Of a stretch of 64,000 nucleotides of DNA, positions 18,535 through 27,378 are shown piece by piece. The translations under genes and the position numbers were made by a program. Origin of the DNA: Rufibacter roseolus (GTDB lineage Bacteria; Bacteroidota; Bacteroidia; Cytophagales; Hymenobacteraceae); NCBI RefSeq assembly GCF_017916365.1, contig NZ_JAFMSU010000001.1, positions 1,364,001 through 1,428,000 of the forward strand, given 5' to 3'. Every line of letters begins with the position of its first letter. The stretch's first letter is position 1. Under the pieces are notes generated by a model. That model searched no databases and was not told the DNA's origin. It saw nothing but the letters and a program-made list of their open reading frames with translations.

Positions 18535-19769
18535 TGGCTACCGCTTCCGATACTTCTTTGACCCACCTGCTCTCGGTCTACCAGCAGGAGATGGAGGCCG
18601 AGCTGGAGAGGGCCCTGGCGTTCTGGGTCGGGCACACCCCGGACCACGAGCACGGCGGCTTCGTGGGGCAGATCGATAACGCAGGGAAAGTGAACCACGG
18701 GGCGCCCAAAGGCAGCGTCCTCAACGCCCGCATCCTCTGGACCTTCTCGGCCGCCTACCGGCACACCGGGAAAGAGGGGTACCTCGCCATGGCCACCCGG
18801 GCCTTCGACTACCTGTGCACGTCTTTCCTGGACCCTGCCCACGGCGGGGTCTTCTGGAGGGTGGACGCCCAAGGCCGGCCCCTGGACACCCGCAAGCAGG
18901 TCTACGCGCTGGCCTTCACCGTGTACGGCATGAGCGAGTTCTACCTGGCCACCCAGAACGAAAAGGCGCTGGAAATAAGCCAGGGGCTTTTCCGGTGGAT
19001 CGAGCGGCACAGCTATGACCCGGGGCACGGCGGGTACCTGGAGGCCTTCGGCCGGGCGGGCGAGCCGCTGGAGGACCTGCGCCTGAGCGCCAGGGACCGC
19101 AACGACCCCAAGACCATGAACACGCACCTGCACATCCTGGAGGCCTACGCCAACCTGTACCGCGCCTGGCCCGACCCGCTGCTGGCGGAAAAACTGAGAG
19201 ACCTGATCGAGGTGTTCCTGGACCGCATCGTGGACCAGAAGATCGGGCACCTGAAGCTGTTCTTCGCCCGCGACTGGGCTTCTACCGCCAACCTCATCTC
19301 CTACGGCCACGACATCGAGGCCTCCTGGCTCCTGCAGGAGGCGGCCGAGGTGCTGGGCGACCAGGAGCTGCTGAGCCGGGTCAAGGAAACCGCCCTGCAG
19401 ATGGCCCAGGCCACCGCCGAGGCGCTGCTGCCCGACGGCAGCCTCTACCATGAACTGGATATGGACGAGAACCATTACGACAAGCACCGCGAGTGGTGGG
19501 TGAGCGCCGAGGCCATGGTGGGCTTCCTCAACGCCTACGGGCTAACCGGGCAAGAGGAATTCCTGCGGCACTCGCTCAATGCCTGGCGGTTCGCGCAGAC
19601 CTACCTGCTGGACCTGGAAGGGGGCGAGTGGCGCTGGGGCGTGCACGACGATTACTCCCCCATGGACAAGGAGGACAAAGTCGGCTTCTGGAAGTGCCCC
19701 TACCACAACGCCCGCGCCTGCCTCGAGGTCATCCATAGGTGCGATAAGGTAAAAAGAACAGGAAGATAG
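18534..19769 (+). CDS. AGE-family epimerase, probable mannobiose/cellobiose 2-epimerase
   Basis: A 411-residue (alpha/alpha)6-barrel enzyme of the N-acylglucosamine 2-epimerase family. It would convert mannobiose to mannosylglucose, the substrate of the upstream phosphorylase. Likely active-site histidines are His198/His200 (MNTHLHILEAY), His259 (SYGHDIEASWLL) and His391 (CPYHNARACLE), the pattern of cellobiose/mannobiose 2-epimerases. Overlap with the GH130 gene shows coupled translation. Codon use is very GC-rich except for the last ten codons (GATAAGGTAAAAAGAACAGG), which look like the surrounding genome. No terminator hairpin is evident after the stop. Confidence 0.92.
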   Translation: MATASDTSLTHLLSVYQQEMEAELERALAFWVGHTPDHEHGGFVGQIDNAGKVNHGAPKGSVLNARILWTFSAAYRHTGKEGYLAMATRAFDYLCTSFLDPAHGGVFWRVDAQGRPLDTRKQVYALAFTVYGMSEFYLATQNEKALEISQGLFRWIERHSYDPGHGGYLEAFGRAGEPLEDLRLSARDRNDPKTMNTHLHILEAYANLYRAWPDPLLAEKLRDLIEVFLDRIVDQKIGHLKLFFARDWASTANLISYGHDIEASWLLQEAAEVLGDQELLSRVKETALQMAQATAEALLPDGSLYHELDMDENHYDKHREWWVSAEAMVGFLNAYGLTGQEEFLRHSLNAWRFAQTYLLDLEGGEWRWGVHDDYSPMDKEDKVGFWKCPYHNARACLEVIHRCDKVKRTGR

Positions 19770-19853
19770 ATGCTGCTATGGCGATACTGCCTAGATCTAC
19801 ACAAATATCTACGCCTAGAACCCCTTATCGTATGGGCTTGAATTGGTGTTTTA

Positions 19854-19869
19854 TGATAAAATAATACTA
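19854..19869 (+). promoter_or_regulatory. Putative AraC operator upstream of susC, distal copy
   Basis: TGATAAAATAATACTA differs from the proximal copy at few positions. No -7 box lies 37 bases on, so it may be an auxiliary or looping site 259 bases upstream of the proximal copy. Confidence 0.5.
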
Positions 19870-20112
19870 ATAATCGTTAAGAAAAGCAAAGTTGAGGCAG
19901 CTTTATAGTCGCTATGCATTAAATGTATGAATGACGACAAACAAAGTTTCATTTTAGTAGCTCAACTAAAAACATTGGATTAGTGACTAAATTCAACAGC
20001 TTTCGAGGGAAAAGCTTTTTGAGTTCTTGACTCAATTAGCAACTGCATGGCGCTAAAAATATCCTTTGTAATAAGGCAAGCATTTTTAAAATGGTTATTT
20101 CAGCAAACTAAA

Positions 20113-20157
20113 TGATAAAATAGTATTAAAATTAATTTATCAATTAATGTAGCTTTG
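20113..20157 (+). promoter_or_regulatory. Operator and promoter of the susC operon
   Basis: The element TGATAAAATAGTATTA (20113-20128) is followed exactly 37 bases after its start by TAGCTTTG (20150-20157), a perfect TAnnTTTG -7 box. The spacing equals that at the symporter promoter. An additional inverted half-site (TTTATCAATTAAT) lies between them. Confidence 0.7.
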
Positions 20158-20377
20158 TTACTATTAAAATTTAGGATTTGCGAAAATCACCCCTTGGTAA
20201 AAATCATTTTGCAAATCTGCAGCTGATATATAATCAGTTCAACTCTGTTCTTCATCAGTTAACAGAATTTAAGGCGAAAGTCACTCGCTTATTTAACCAA
20301 TCTTTTCGATGCCCTATCACTGTGGCCTAAGTTTGTTTTAGTATAACGTCCTCATTTTAAAGCTTAACTACACTTTT

Positions 20378-23300
20378 ATGAAACAACGATACCTATTGTT
20401 TTTATTTCTGTCCCTTCTGCTGGGTTCTGTGGAAGTATGGGCGCAAACAGTCACTGTGAGTGGGACTGTAAAAGATGGAGCAACGGGTGAGCCGCTGCCA
20501 GGAGTGAGCATCGTGGTAAAGGGTACTACTACTGGCACGTCCTCTCAAGTCGATGGCGCCTTTTCAATAGGTGTGCCCTCAGATAAAGCTATTCTTGTAT
20601 TTACTTACATCAGTTACCTTTCTCAGGAAGTTCAGGTGAATGGAAGATCATCCCTGAACATTGTGATGCAAACAGATAGCAAGTCCTTGGAGGAGGTAGT
20701 GGTAGTAGGTTATGGGGCTGTAAAAAAGAGTGATCTTACTGGAGCGGTATCTACATTAAAAGGAAGTGAACTCAATAGAACACCTGCCGCCTCTGTAGAT
20801 CAGTTGCTGCAAGGTAAACTGCCAGGTGTTCAAGTGATGGCGCCTAGTGGTCAACCTGGTGCTGGTGCTACCATCCGGATCAGAGGGGCTAGTTCCTTGA
20901 ATGGTTCAAAGGCGCCCCTAATGGTTGTAGATGGATATCCTTGGGGAGATGCAGGTAACTTAAAGCAGATTAACCCAGAGGATATTGAATCCATAGAAGT
21001 GTTGAAAGATGCTTCATCTGCAGCTATTTATGGGTCAAGAGGAGCGAATGGGGTAATTATTATAACCACTAAAAAAGGACGCGAGGGAGAGGCAAGAATA
21101 AGCTTCAGTTCACTCAATACTATTTCTACTTTACCCGTTAAGCCAGATCTTTGGAGGGATCCTATAGAAGAAGCAACGTATGCTAATGAGGCTGCTATCA
21201 ATGGGGGACTGGTTGGTGTGGATATTCCATATACTGGGATTACAAGGAACGGTGTTTATTATCCTTCAATAGCTGAATTGCGTGGTTTGGATCCCAATAA
21301 ACCTCAGTGGCAGTATAATACAGATTGGGTGGATTTAGTGTATCGTAACCCTTTCTCTCAAAACTATACTTTAAGTGCAGATGGAGGCACAGAAAAAACA
21401 AAGTACTCTATTTCAGGAAACTACTATAAAGAAGAAGGATTATCTATTAAGAACTTCTATGATAAGTATACAGGTAGATTAAACCTTGATCAACAAATAT
21501 CAAAAAACATAAAAGCTGGGACCAATGTTGTATTGGCCCATACCAAGGCAAATGGGTTTGGGTTGAGTGTGGATCGCTCTAGGATCTTTCCTGCTTATGA
21601 TGAAAATGGTAACTATTTCAGAATGAGCCCAACAGATTATGGCAATCCACTTGCTCAAGCCAATCAAGTCCTGAGTACTTCCAAAACCATAGATGTTTTA
21701 GGAACAATCTTTTTGGATGCCAAAATAACAGATTGGTTGCAGTTCAGAACCCAGCTGAGTTCCAAATACGGCAATTCAGTTCAAGACCAATATGAGCCAG
21801 CAACGGCAACATTCAGAGGGTTTGAATCTCAAGGATATGGCTCCATTGGAAATAGCACCTACACAGACCTTTTGAACGAAAACTATTTTACTGTAAATAA
21901 AAAGTTTGGCTCAAACCATACCCTTAGCCTTGTAGGAGGGTACTCATTTCAGAGGACGGTTAACAAATTCAGTACTCTTACCGGACAGGGTTTTGTCAAT
22001 GACAACCTGCAAAATGAGAACTTATCCGCTGCCGTAACCAAAACAATCAGCAATGACTTGTCCAGGTTTGACCTAGCCTCTTGGTATGGACGGGCCAACT
22101 ATGCCTTGATAGATAAATACTTATTCACTTTCACGGGGAGGGCTGATGGATCCACCAAGTTCGGGGCCAATAATAAATGGGCATTTTTCCCATCCGGAGC
22201 ATTTGCTTGGAAACTGAGTGAGGAAGATTTTATAAAGTCAATTGAAACTATCTCAGAATTAAAACTGAGAACAAGCTATGGATTGACAGGAAACCAAGGT
22301 ATTTCTCCTTATCAAACATTAGACAGATTTGGAACCGGCAGATATTTTACCGGAGCAGGATTCCAAACTGGATTTGGACCGGGTCTCGCCAGCGGCAACA
22401 ATGAGCAAGGACTTACTATTGTTGGAGGTCTTGGTAACAATAGCCTGAAATGGGAAACCACCAGATCATTTGACATAGGCTTTGACTTAGGGATTATGGA
22501 TCAGAGATTCACCCTTACAGCCGATTACTATGTCAAGAACACCAGTGATTTGTTAAGGCTTAAAACAATCGCACCTTCTGCTGGATATGATCAGCAATGG
22601 ATTAACGACGGGGAGATCAGCAACAGAGGGGTAGAACTTGGTATTACAGCAGACGTTCTCAGTAAATCTGAGTTGAACTGGACAGTTGGCGCCAATTTTA
22701 CATTGAACCGAAACAAAGTAGTTTCAATGGGGGAGAATGACCAGATTGAAATAGGCACCTTGTATGAGTCTGTAAGACAAAGAATAAGCACCTATGCTGT
22801 AGGCCAGCCAATGTATGTCTTTTATGGCTACAAAACAGATGGTATCATACAGACCTTGGAAGAGGGGGTGAATGCAGGTTTAACAGGCGCTGCCGCACGG
22901 CCAGGCGAAATTAAATATCTTGATATCTCCGGACCAGAAGGCGTTCCGGATGGTGTAGTGGATAGCTTTGACAGAACTATCATAGGAAATCCTAATCCTA
23001 ATTTCCTGTACAGCTTCAACACTAATCTAACCTTCAAGAGATTTGATCTCTCAGCACAACTCTACGGGGTTCAAGGAAATGATGTCTTTGACTTCAGAAA
23101 GATGACTCCAAGTAGACAAATCCAAAGATGGACCCCTGACAACCCAAGCCAGGAGTTTCCAAGAGCCAACAGCACAAGAGGGTACAGAGCCTCAGATTTC
23201 TTTATAACAGACGGTTCTTTCCTGCGGGTGCAGAACGTAACCTTAGGCTACAACTTAAAGCCAGGTTTGATCAAAGGAGTGAAAAGCTTAAGGGTTTATT

Positions 23301-23434
23301 TCTCTGGCAACAACCTGTACACTTTCACTAAATTCAATACTGGTTTTGATCCAGAAATGGGTGAACTGGGTGTAAACGAAGGCAATTACCCAAGACCTAG
23401 AGCATTCTCTTTAGGAGTTAACGTTGGATTTTAA
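20378..23434 (+). CDS. SusC/RagA-like TonB-dependent outer-membrane channel
   Basis: A 1018-residue outer-membrane importer for oligosaccharides. It has a signal peptide (cleavage after VWAQ, ~residue 23), an N-terminal carboxypeptidase-regulatory-like beta domain (VSGTVKDGATGEPLPGVSIVVKGT, ~27-105), a TonB-box-like segment (LEEVVVVGYG), a plug domain (~115-230; PGAGATIRIRGASSLNG, EVLKDASSAAIYGSRGANGVIIITTKKG) and a beta barrel ending in the family's aromatic C-terminus (FSLGVNVGF). The SusD partner follows 16 bases later. Promoter and operator lie upstream. Composition is clearly lower in GC than the preceding operon. Confidence 0.97.
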   Translation: MKQRYLLFLFLSLLLGSVEVWAQTVTVSGTVKDGATGEPLPGVSIVVKGTTTGTSSQVDGAFSIGVPSDKAILVFTYISYLSQEVQVNGRSSLNIVMQTDSKSLEEVVVVGYGAVKKSDLTGAVSTLKGSELNRTPAASVDQLLQGKLPGVQVMAPSGQPGAGATIRIRGASSLNGSKAPLMVVDGYPWGDAGNLKQINPEDIESIEVLKDASSAAIYGSRGANGVIIITTKKGREGEARISFSSLNTISTLPVKPDLWRDPIEEATYANEAAINGGLVGVDIPYTGITRNGVYYPSIAELRGLDPNKPQWQYNTDWVDLVYRNPFSQNYTLSADGGTEKTKYSISGNYYKEEGLSIKNFYDKYTGRLNLDQQISKNIKAGTNVVLAHTKANGFGLSVDRSRIFPAYDENGNYFRMSPTDYGNPLAQANQVLSTSKTIDVLGTIFLDAKITDWLQFRTQLSSKYGNSVQDQYEPATATFRGFESQGYGSIGNSTYTDLLNENYFTVNKKFGSNHTLSLVGGYSFQRTVNKFSTLTGQGFVNDNLQNENLSAAVTKTISNDLSRFDLASWYGRANYALIDKYLFTFTGRADGSTKFGANNKWAFFPSGAFAWKLSEEDFIKSIETISELKLRTSYGLTGNQGISPYQTLDRFGTGRYFTGAGFQTGFGPGLASGNNEQGLTIVGGLGNNSLKWETTRSFDIGFDLGIMDQRFTLTADYYVKNTSDLLRLKTIAPSAGYDQQWINDGEISNRGVELGITADVLSKSELNWTVGANFTLNRNKVVSMGENDQIEIGTLYESVRQRISTYAVGQPMYVFYGYKTDGIIQTLEEGVNAGLTGAAARPGEIKYLDISGPEGVPDGVVDSFDRTIIGNPNPNFLYSFNTNLTFKRFDLSAQLYGVQGNDVFDFRKMTPSRQIQRWTPDNPSQEFPRANSTRGYRASDFFITDGSFLRVQNVTLGYNLKPGLIKGVKSLRVYFSGNNLYTFTKFNTGFDPEMGELGVNEGNYPRPRAFSLGVNVGF

Positions 23435-23450
23435 TCTAAAAGAAGAAACC

Positions 23451-24971
23451 ATGAACTATAGAAAATATTTATACGGCTCCCTGGTGATAGCAGCGCTTTT
23501 ATCAAGCTGTTCAGATTTGGAGGAGGATCCCTACGGGCTCATCAACACTGGTTCTTTCTATAAAACCCCCTCAGATGCTGAATCGGCTATTATTTATGCC
23601 TACTCCATTCTGCCAGAGGTTGGTTACTACTCTAGAGGGTTTCTAATCATCACGGAGTTGCCTACCGAGAACCTGACCCAAAAGGGAGATGCTGGTGTAT
23701 CCAACTTTGAGCTTGATGAACTACGGACTACCTCTACTAACGCCGATCTGGATAATATCTGGACTTACTTATACCGGGGAGTAGCTAGGGCCAATGCCGT
23801 CATCACCAACGTTCCCAATGTTCCGAACATGCCGGAAACGAACAAGAACCAAATTGTTGGCGAGGGATACTTCCTGAGAGCGCTTCATTTCTTCAATCTG
23901 GTGAGGCTGTTTGGGGAAGTTCCTCTGAGGGTGGACAACATTGTGGAGGCGTCCCAGGTGCCAATCGCTAAGTCATCGATCGAAGACGTTTACAAAGTAA
24001 TCATAGCTGATTTGCAGCAAGCTGAGACCTTGATAAGTTCCCAAAAAATCAGCGAGGGAAGAGCTAATAAAGTTGCTGTTCAGGCCTTGCTTTCCAAAGT
24101 GTATTTGCACTTGGCATCCTCAAAAAACTCTAACTCTCCTGGATATGGGTTTGTGGCGAATGCTGACGAAATGTATGCCCAAGCCAAAACCTATTCTGGG
24201 AAAGTAATCAATGAACAAACAGCCTTTGGGTTCACTGAGAGTCTGGTTGATATCTGGAATACTGAAATTTATAAAAAAGCGCCTGTCACAGAACACATCT
24301 TTGACGCAGCCGTGGACAGGACAGGGGAAATTGAATCTAATTACTCCAAGTTACCCAACATGTTCCTTCCCGCTGACCGCCGGATGGTAATCCCCTATGA
24401 TCCACTTGTTCCTACAAGTACTAACATCAATATAGGCCAAGGCTGGGGACACTTCCGGACTGAATCAGCTATTTACAACAGCTATGCAGCAGACGATAAG
24501 CGTAAAACCCAACTCATTGTTTCACAATATAAAGGTGAGGATGGTGCTTCATATACATTAGATATCAACGGGAACGCCAGACCATTCACCAGAAAATATA
24601 TTGATCCTTTGCGTGTTGGGGATAAAAGCAGTGCCAATACACCTATCCTCAGATACTCAGATATTCTTCTGGTATACGCTGAGGCTGCTGGTCCAACTCC
24701 AGAAGGCTATGCTGCCATCAATAAGGTGAGAGCGAGAGCTGGGCTTGGTAATCTTGACCCATCATTAGGAGTTCAAGCCTTTAGAAACGCGGTCATTGAA
24801 GAAAGGGCATTAGAGCTTGCCTTTGAAGGCAATCGGCTTTTTGACCTTCGCCGCACAAACTCAATGGAAGATGTATTGGAACACAAGTATAACAAGACCA
24901 TTACAAGTGGTGCTTACTTCTTCCCTATACCTCAAAGAGAAATAGATACCAACCCTTTAATGAAGCCATAA
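23451..24971 (+). CDS. SusD/RagB-like surface lipoprotein of the mannan PUL
   Basis: A 506-residue lipoprotein that caps the SusC channel and binds glycan. The ATG at 23451 is chosen because it directly precedes a signal peptide with lipobox Cys20 (AALLSSC); the frame is open to a TTG at 23424, which overlaps susC and has no signal peptide. Family marks are VGEGYFLRALHFFNLVRLFGEVPL, ILRYSDILLVYAEAA, INKVRARAGL and RALELAFEGNRLFDLRRTN. It ends in the usual FPIPQREIDTNP motif. It is 8 bases from the next lipoprotein gene. Confidence 0.96.
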   Translation: MNYRKYLYGSLVIAALLSSCSDLEEDPYGLINTGSFYKTPSDAESAIIYAYSILPEVGYYSRGFLIITELPTENLTQKGDAGVSNFELDELRTTSTNADLDNIWTYLYRGVARANAVITNVPNVPNMPETNKNQIVGEGYFLRALHFFNLVRLFGEVPLRVDNIVEASQVPIAKSSIEDVYKVIIADLQQAETLISSQKISEGRANKVAVQALLSKVYLHLASSKNSNSPGYGFVANADEMYAQAKTYSGKVINEQTAFGFTESLVDIWNTEIYKKAPVTEHIFDAAVDRTGEIESNYSKLPNMFLPADRRMVIPYDPLVPTSTNINIGQGWGHFRTESAIYNSYAADDKRKTQLIVSQYKGEDGASYTLDINGNARPFTRKYIDPLRVGDKSSANTPILRYSDILLVYAEAAGPTPEGYAAINKVRARAGLGNLDPSLGVQAFRNAVIEERALELAFEGNRLFDLRRTNSMEDVLEHKYNKTITSGAYFFPIPQREIDTNPLMKP

Positions 24972-24979
24972 TCAAGGTT

Positions 24980-25912
24980 ATGAAAAAAAGAATCATTTTC
25001 AATTTAAACCTCCTGCTGGTATTTGTAGCTTTTTGTACAGGATGTGTCGAAGATCCATACGATGGGGTTGTAAGTAACGAGAGATCAATAGAAGCTGTAA
25101 CGCTAGGAGGTGATCTGGTGCAAGTGGGACCTGCAGTTGTGGACAGAACCGAAGGGAAAGTTACTGTTACGGTATTAGTACAACCAGGCACAGACCTAAG
25201 TAAGGTTTCTCCTCAGATTCAGACCTCGTATAAGTCCACCATTTCCCCTGGTTCGGGTGAGCCGGTAAACTTTGCGGCTAACAATAATCAGGCAACTTAT
25301 ACGGTTACTTCTGAATCTGGCAAAACGCGTGACTGGAAAGTGGAACTGGTTCCTTTTACGGAGACCCTTCTTGGAACCTATGACATCAACGGTTTGGTCG
25401 TATTTGGTGGTACGGGGCCAGAATATGGAGGAGGAGCCGTTTTAAAAATGACGGATAAACCTTGGGTTTGGCCAGCATCTGGAGGACCAGAGGCAGAGCT
25501 GGACAATACACTAACGTTTGAGTTCTCTGGTGTAACGGCAGAAGGTCATACTTACGGTACCGTAACAAACAACGCCGGCCCAGACGGATTATATGCTAAT
25601 TTCCTGTTTGTAGGCAATCCTCAGACTGATGTTAACGGTTTTTATAGGAGAATCCCTAAAGGTGTAGGTACCTGGACCCGTAATTACACGGCCAACACTG
25701 TTACATTCACCTTTGCCGACAAAACTACCGCCACCGCCACTTTTGTAGGTCCCGGAAGCATAAGCTTAGGCAATAATCTGACTAAAACAGTAACAGATAA
25801 CGCTTTCGAATTCACCTTGAATGGTACAGATGACTGGAATAACATCTATTCTGATTACGATAAGTTTGTGAAAAAACCTAGAAGGTTCTGGGTTGAGGTG
25901 AAGAAACAATAG
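24980..25912 (+). CDS. SusE/F-position surface glycan-binding lipoprotein (DUF5018-like)
   Basis: A 310-residue lipoprotein with lipobox Cys22 (VAFCTGC). The N-terminal part (RSIEAVTLGGDLVQVGPAVVDRTEGKVTVTVLVQPGTDLSKVSPQIQTS, ATYTVTSESGKTRDWKVEL) is an Ig-like fold of the DUF5018 type. The C-terminal half, rich in Gly, Thr and Trp, is probably the glycan-binding module. Position directly after SusD is where surface glycan-binding proteins are usually found. A hairpin after the stop closes this transcription unit. Confidence 0.8.
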   Translation: MKKRIIFNLNLLLVFVAFCTGCVEDPYDGVVSNERSIEAVTLGGDLVQVGPAVVDRTEGKVTVTVLVQPGTDLSKVSPQIQTSYKSTISPGSGEPVNFAANNNQATYTVTSESGKTRDWKVELVPFTETLLGTYDINGLVVFGGTGPEYGGGAVLKMTDKPWVWPASGGPEAELDNTLTFEFSGVTAEGHTYGTVTNNAGPDGLYANFLFVGNPQTDVNGFYRRIPKGVGTWTRNYTANTVTFTFADKTTATATFVGPGSISLGNNLTKTVTDNAFEFTLNGTDDWNNIYSDYDKFVKKPRRFWVEVKKQ

Positions 25913-25919
25913 CAACAAA

Positions 25920-25949
25920 GGGCTGGGGACACACAATCTCCAGCCCTTT
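25920..25949 (+). terminator. Hairpin after the SusC/D operon
   Basis: GGGCTGGGGA and TCCAGCCC (25920-25929, 25939-25946) form a GC-rich stem just after the stop codon, followed by TTT only. The short T run suggests partial termination or mRNA 3'-end protection. Confidence 0.6.
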
Positions 25950-26154
25950 ACAGCTTCAATAAACTTCTGTGTAAATGTTGCCTTTTTAATCGTTTACAAG
26001 AATTTTCTTTTTGGACCTGTTTGAGAATGGCCTAACCCAAATGGATTCTGCCTCCTTCTATAGTTTGGGTTGGCAATTATCATAGCAGTTTCTATCTACT
26101 TGCTGAAATTTGCTCAAGGCACTACATTTCAGCAAATCGTCAAAACCATCTTTT

Positions 26155-27171
26155 ATGAAGAACAGAATTGTAGCTTTTGCATTGACCGCTTTATCTCTTT
26201 TTTCATCTTGTGGAAGTAAGGAAAGCGAGCCAGAGCCTGAAATACCAGTAGTTACACCCCAAACACCCTTCAAGACACTGAATTACCTCTACAGTATCTC
26301 AGGCTCAAAAACAGTCTCTGGTATCCATAACCGGGAGCCAAACGCTACCCCAGCACGGTGGACTGAGGAGATGAAAACTGTTACGGGTAAATACTCAGGT
26401 CTGTGGAGCGGAGATTTTCTGTTTCAGGCTGACAATATCAACAATCGCCAGATCATGGTGAATGAGGCTTGGAACCAATGGAAAAAAGGAGCTATCGTCA
26501 ACATCATGTGGCATGCCTGTAACCCGGCCATGTCTCAGCCATGTGGCTGGGATGCCAATGGGGTCCTGAGCAAATTGACAGATGCCCAATGGACGGAATT
26601 GGTTACAGATGGCACCCCGTTGAATGCTAAATGGAAGGCAATGATGGATGAAGTCAGCGTCCACCTTCAGTTCCTGGAAGACAAAGGAGTGGAAGTGCTA
26701 TGGAGGCCACTTCATGAGATGAACCAAGGGAACTTCTGGTGGGGCGGAAGACCGGGTGCGAACGGTACCCGCAAACTTTATCAGATCACCCATGACTACA
26801 TGACCAAGACCAAAGGTTTGACAAATCTTATCTGGGTGTGGGATGTGCAGGACTTTTCAACCTTAGAGAATGACCTTGTCAACTACAATCCTGGCGAAGG
26901 TTACTGGGATATAGCGGCTTTGGACTTCTACGATGGTAGCGGATTCTCCCAAGGGAAATATAATGCCATGGTCAAAGCGGCTAAAGGCAAACCTATCGCC
27001 ATAGGGGAATGCGAGAGATTGCCCACTGTTGAAGATTTAACCTACCAGCCAAAATGGACATTCTTTATGGGATGGTCAGAACTGGTCTTTGAAAGGAATA
27101 CAGCGGCAGAAATGAAGGCGCTGCAAACCTCTTCAAAGGTCATCACCTTGGATGAAATGCCAGGTTGGTAA
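26155..27171 (+). CDS. GH26 beta-mannanase lipoprotein, copy 1
   Basis: A 338-residue endo-beta-1,4-mannanase-type enzyme. The ATG at 26155 gives a lipobox (LFSSC, Cys19); the frame upstream to 26110 is not part of the protein. The GH26 catalytic residues can be placed: acid/base Glu188 in RPLHEMNQGNFWWGGRPG and nucleophile Glu285 in PIAIGECERLP. Other marks are SGIHNREPNATPARW and NIMWHACNP. As a lipoprotein it probably acts at the cell surface or in the periplasm on mannan or manno-oligosaccharides. A 9-bp inverted repeat (26101-26109, 26126-26134) lies just before the start. It is clearly a paralogue of the next gene. Confidence 0.95.
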   Translation: MKNRIVAFALTALSLFSSCGSKESEPEPEIPVVTPQTPFKTLNYLYSISGSKTVSGIHNREPNATPARWTEEMKTVTGKYSGLWSGDFLFQADNINNRQIMVNEAWNQWKKGAIVNIMWHACNPAMSQPCGWDANGVLSKLTDAQWTELVTDGTPLNAKWKAMMDEVSVHLQFLEDKGVEVLWRPLHEMNQGNFWWGGRPGANGTRKLYQITHDYMTKTKGLTNLIWVWDVQDFSTLENDLVNYNPGEGYWDIAALDFYDGSGFSQGKYNAMVKAAKGKPIAIGECERLPTVEDLTYQPKWTFFMGWSELVFERNTAAEMKALQTSSKVITLDEMPGW

Positions 27172-27251
27172 AATCTATCCATTTCCTGCTTTTGCTCTTT
27201 CATATTATTGCCACTTCCAGTTTACAACTGGGTTCAGTTCATCCATAATCT

Positions 27252-27286
27252 GTTATTCCGTTCAGTGTATCTTCTGACGGAATAAC
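27252..27286 (+). terminator. Hairpin between the two GH26 genes
   Basis: A perfect 10-bp inverted repeat, GTTATTCCGT and ACGGAATAAC, with a 15-base loop. It is followed by AACGGACTTTTCTT rather than a clean T run, so it may only dampen read-through. Confidence 0.5.
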
Positions 27287-27378
27287 AACGGACTTTTCTT
27301 GCCGTGCAACCAGGCTATTCCGGCAAGATATTGCCATTAAGATTCCCTTCTTTATACAAATTCCCAAACTTCCATACT

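Larger units (their letters stand above)
19770..20377. other. Regulatory intergenic region upstream of susC
   Basis: These 608 AT-rich bases hold no gene. They contain two copies of the TGATAAAATA element (19854 and 20113) and the likely susC promoter at 20150-20157, leaving an untranslated leader of roughly 215 bases. Confidence 0.7.

Noticed and set aside
15397..19487. Long open frames on both strands opposite or out of phase with the symporter, GH130 and epimerase genes (for example 15397-15915, 15579-16391, 18480-19487)
   Set aside because: They arise from the very high third-position GC of the real genes. Their products are rich in Gly, Arg, His and Pro with no family.
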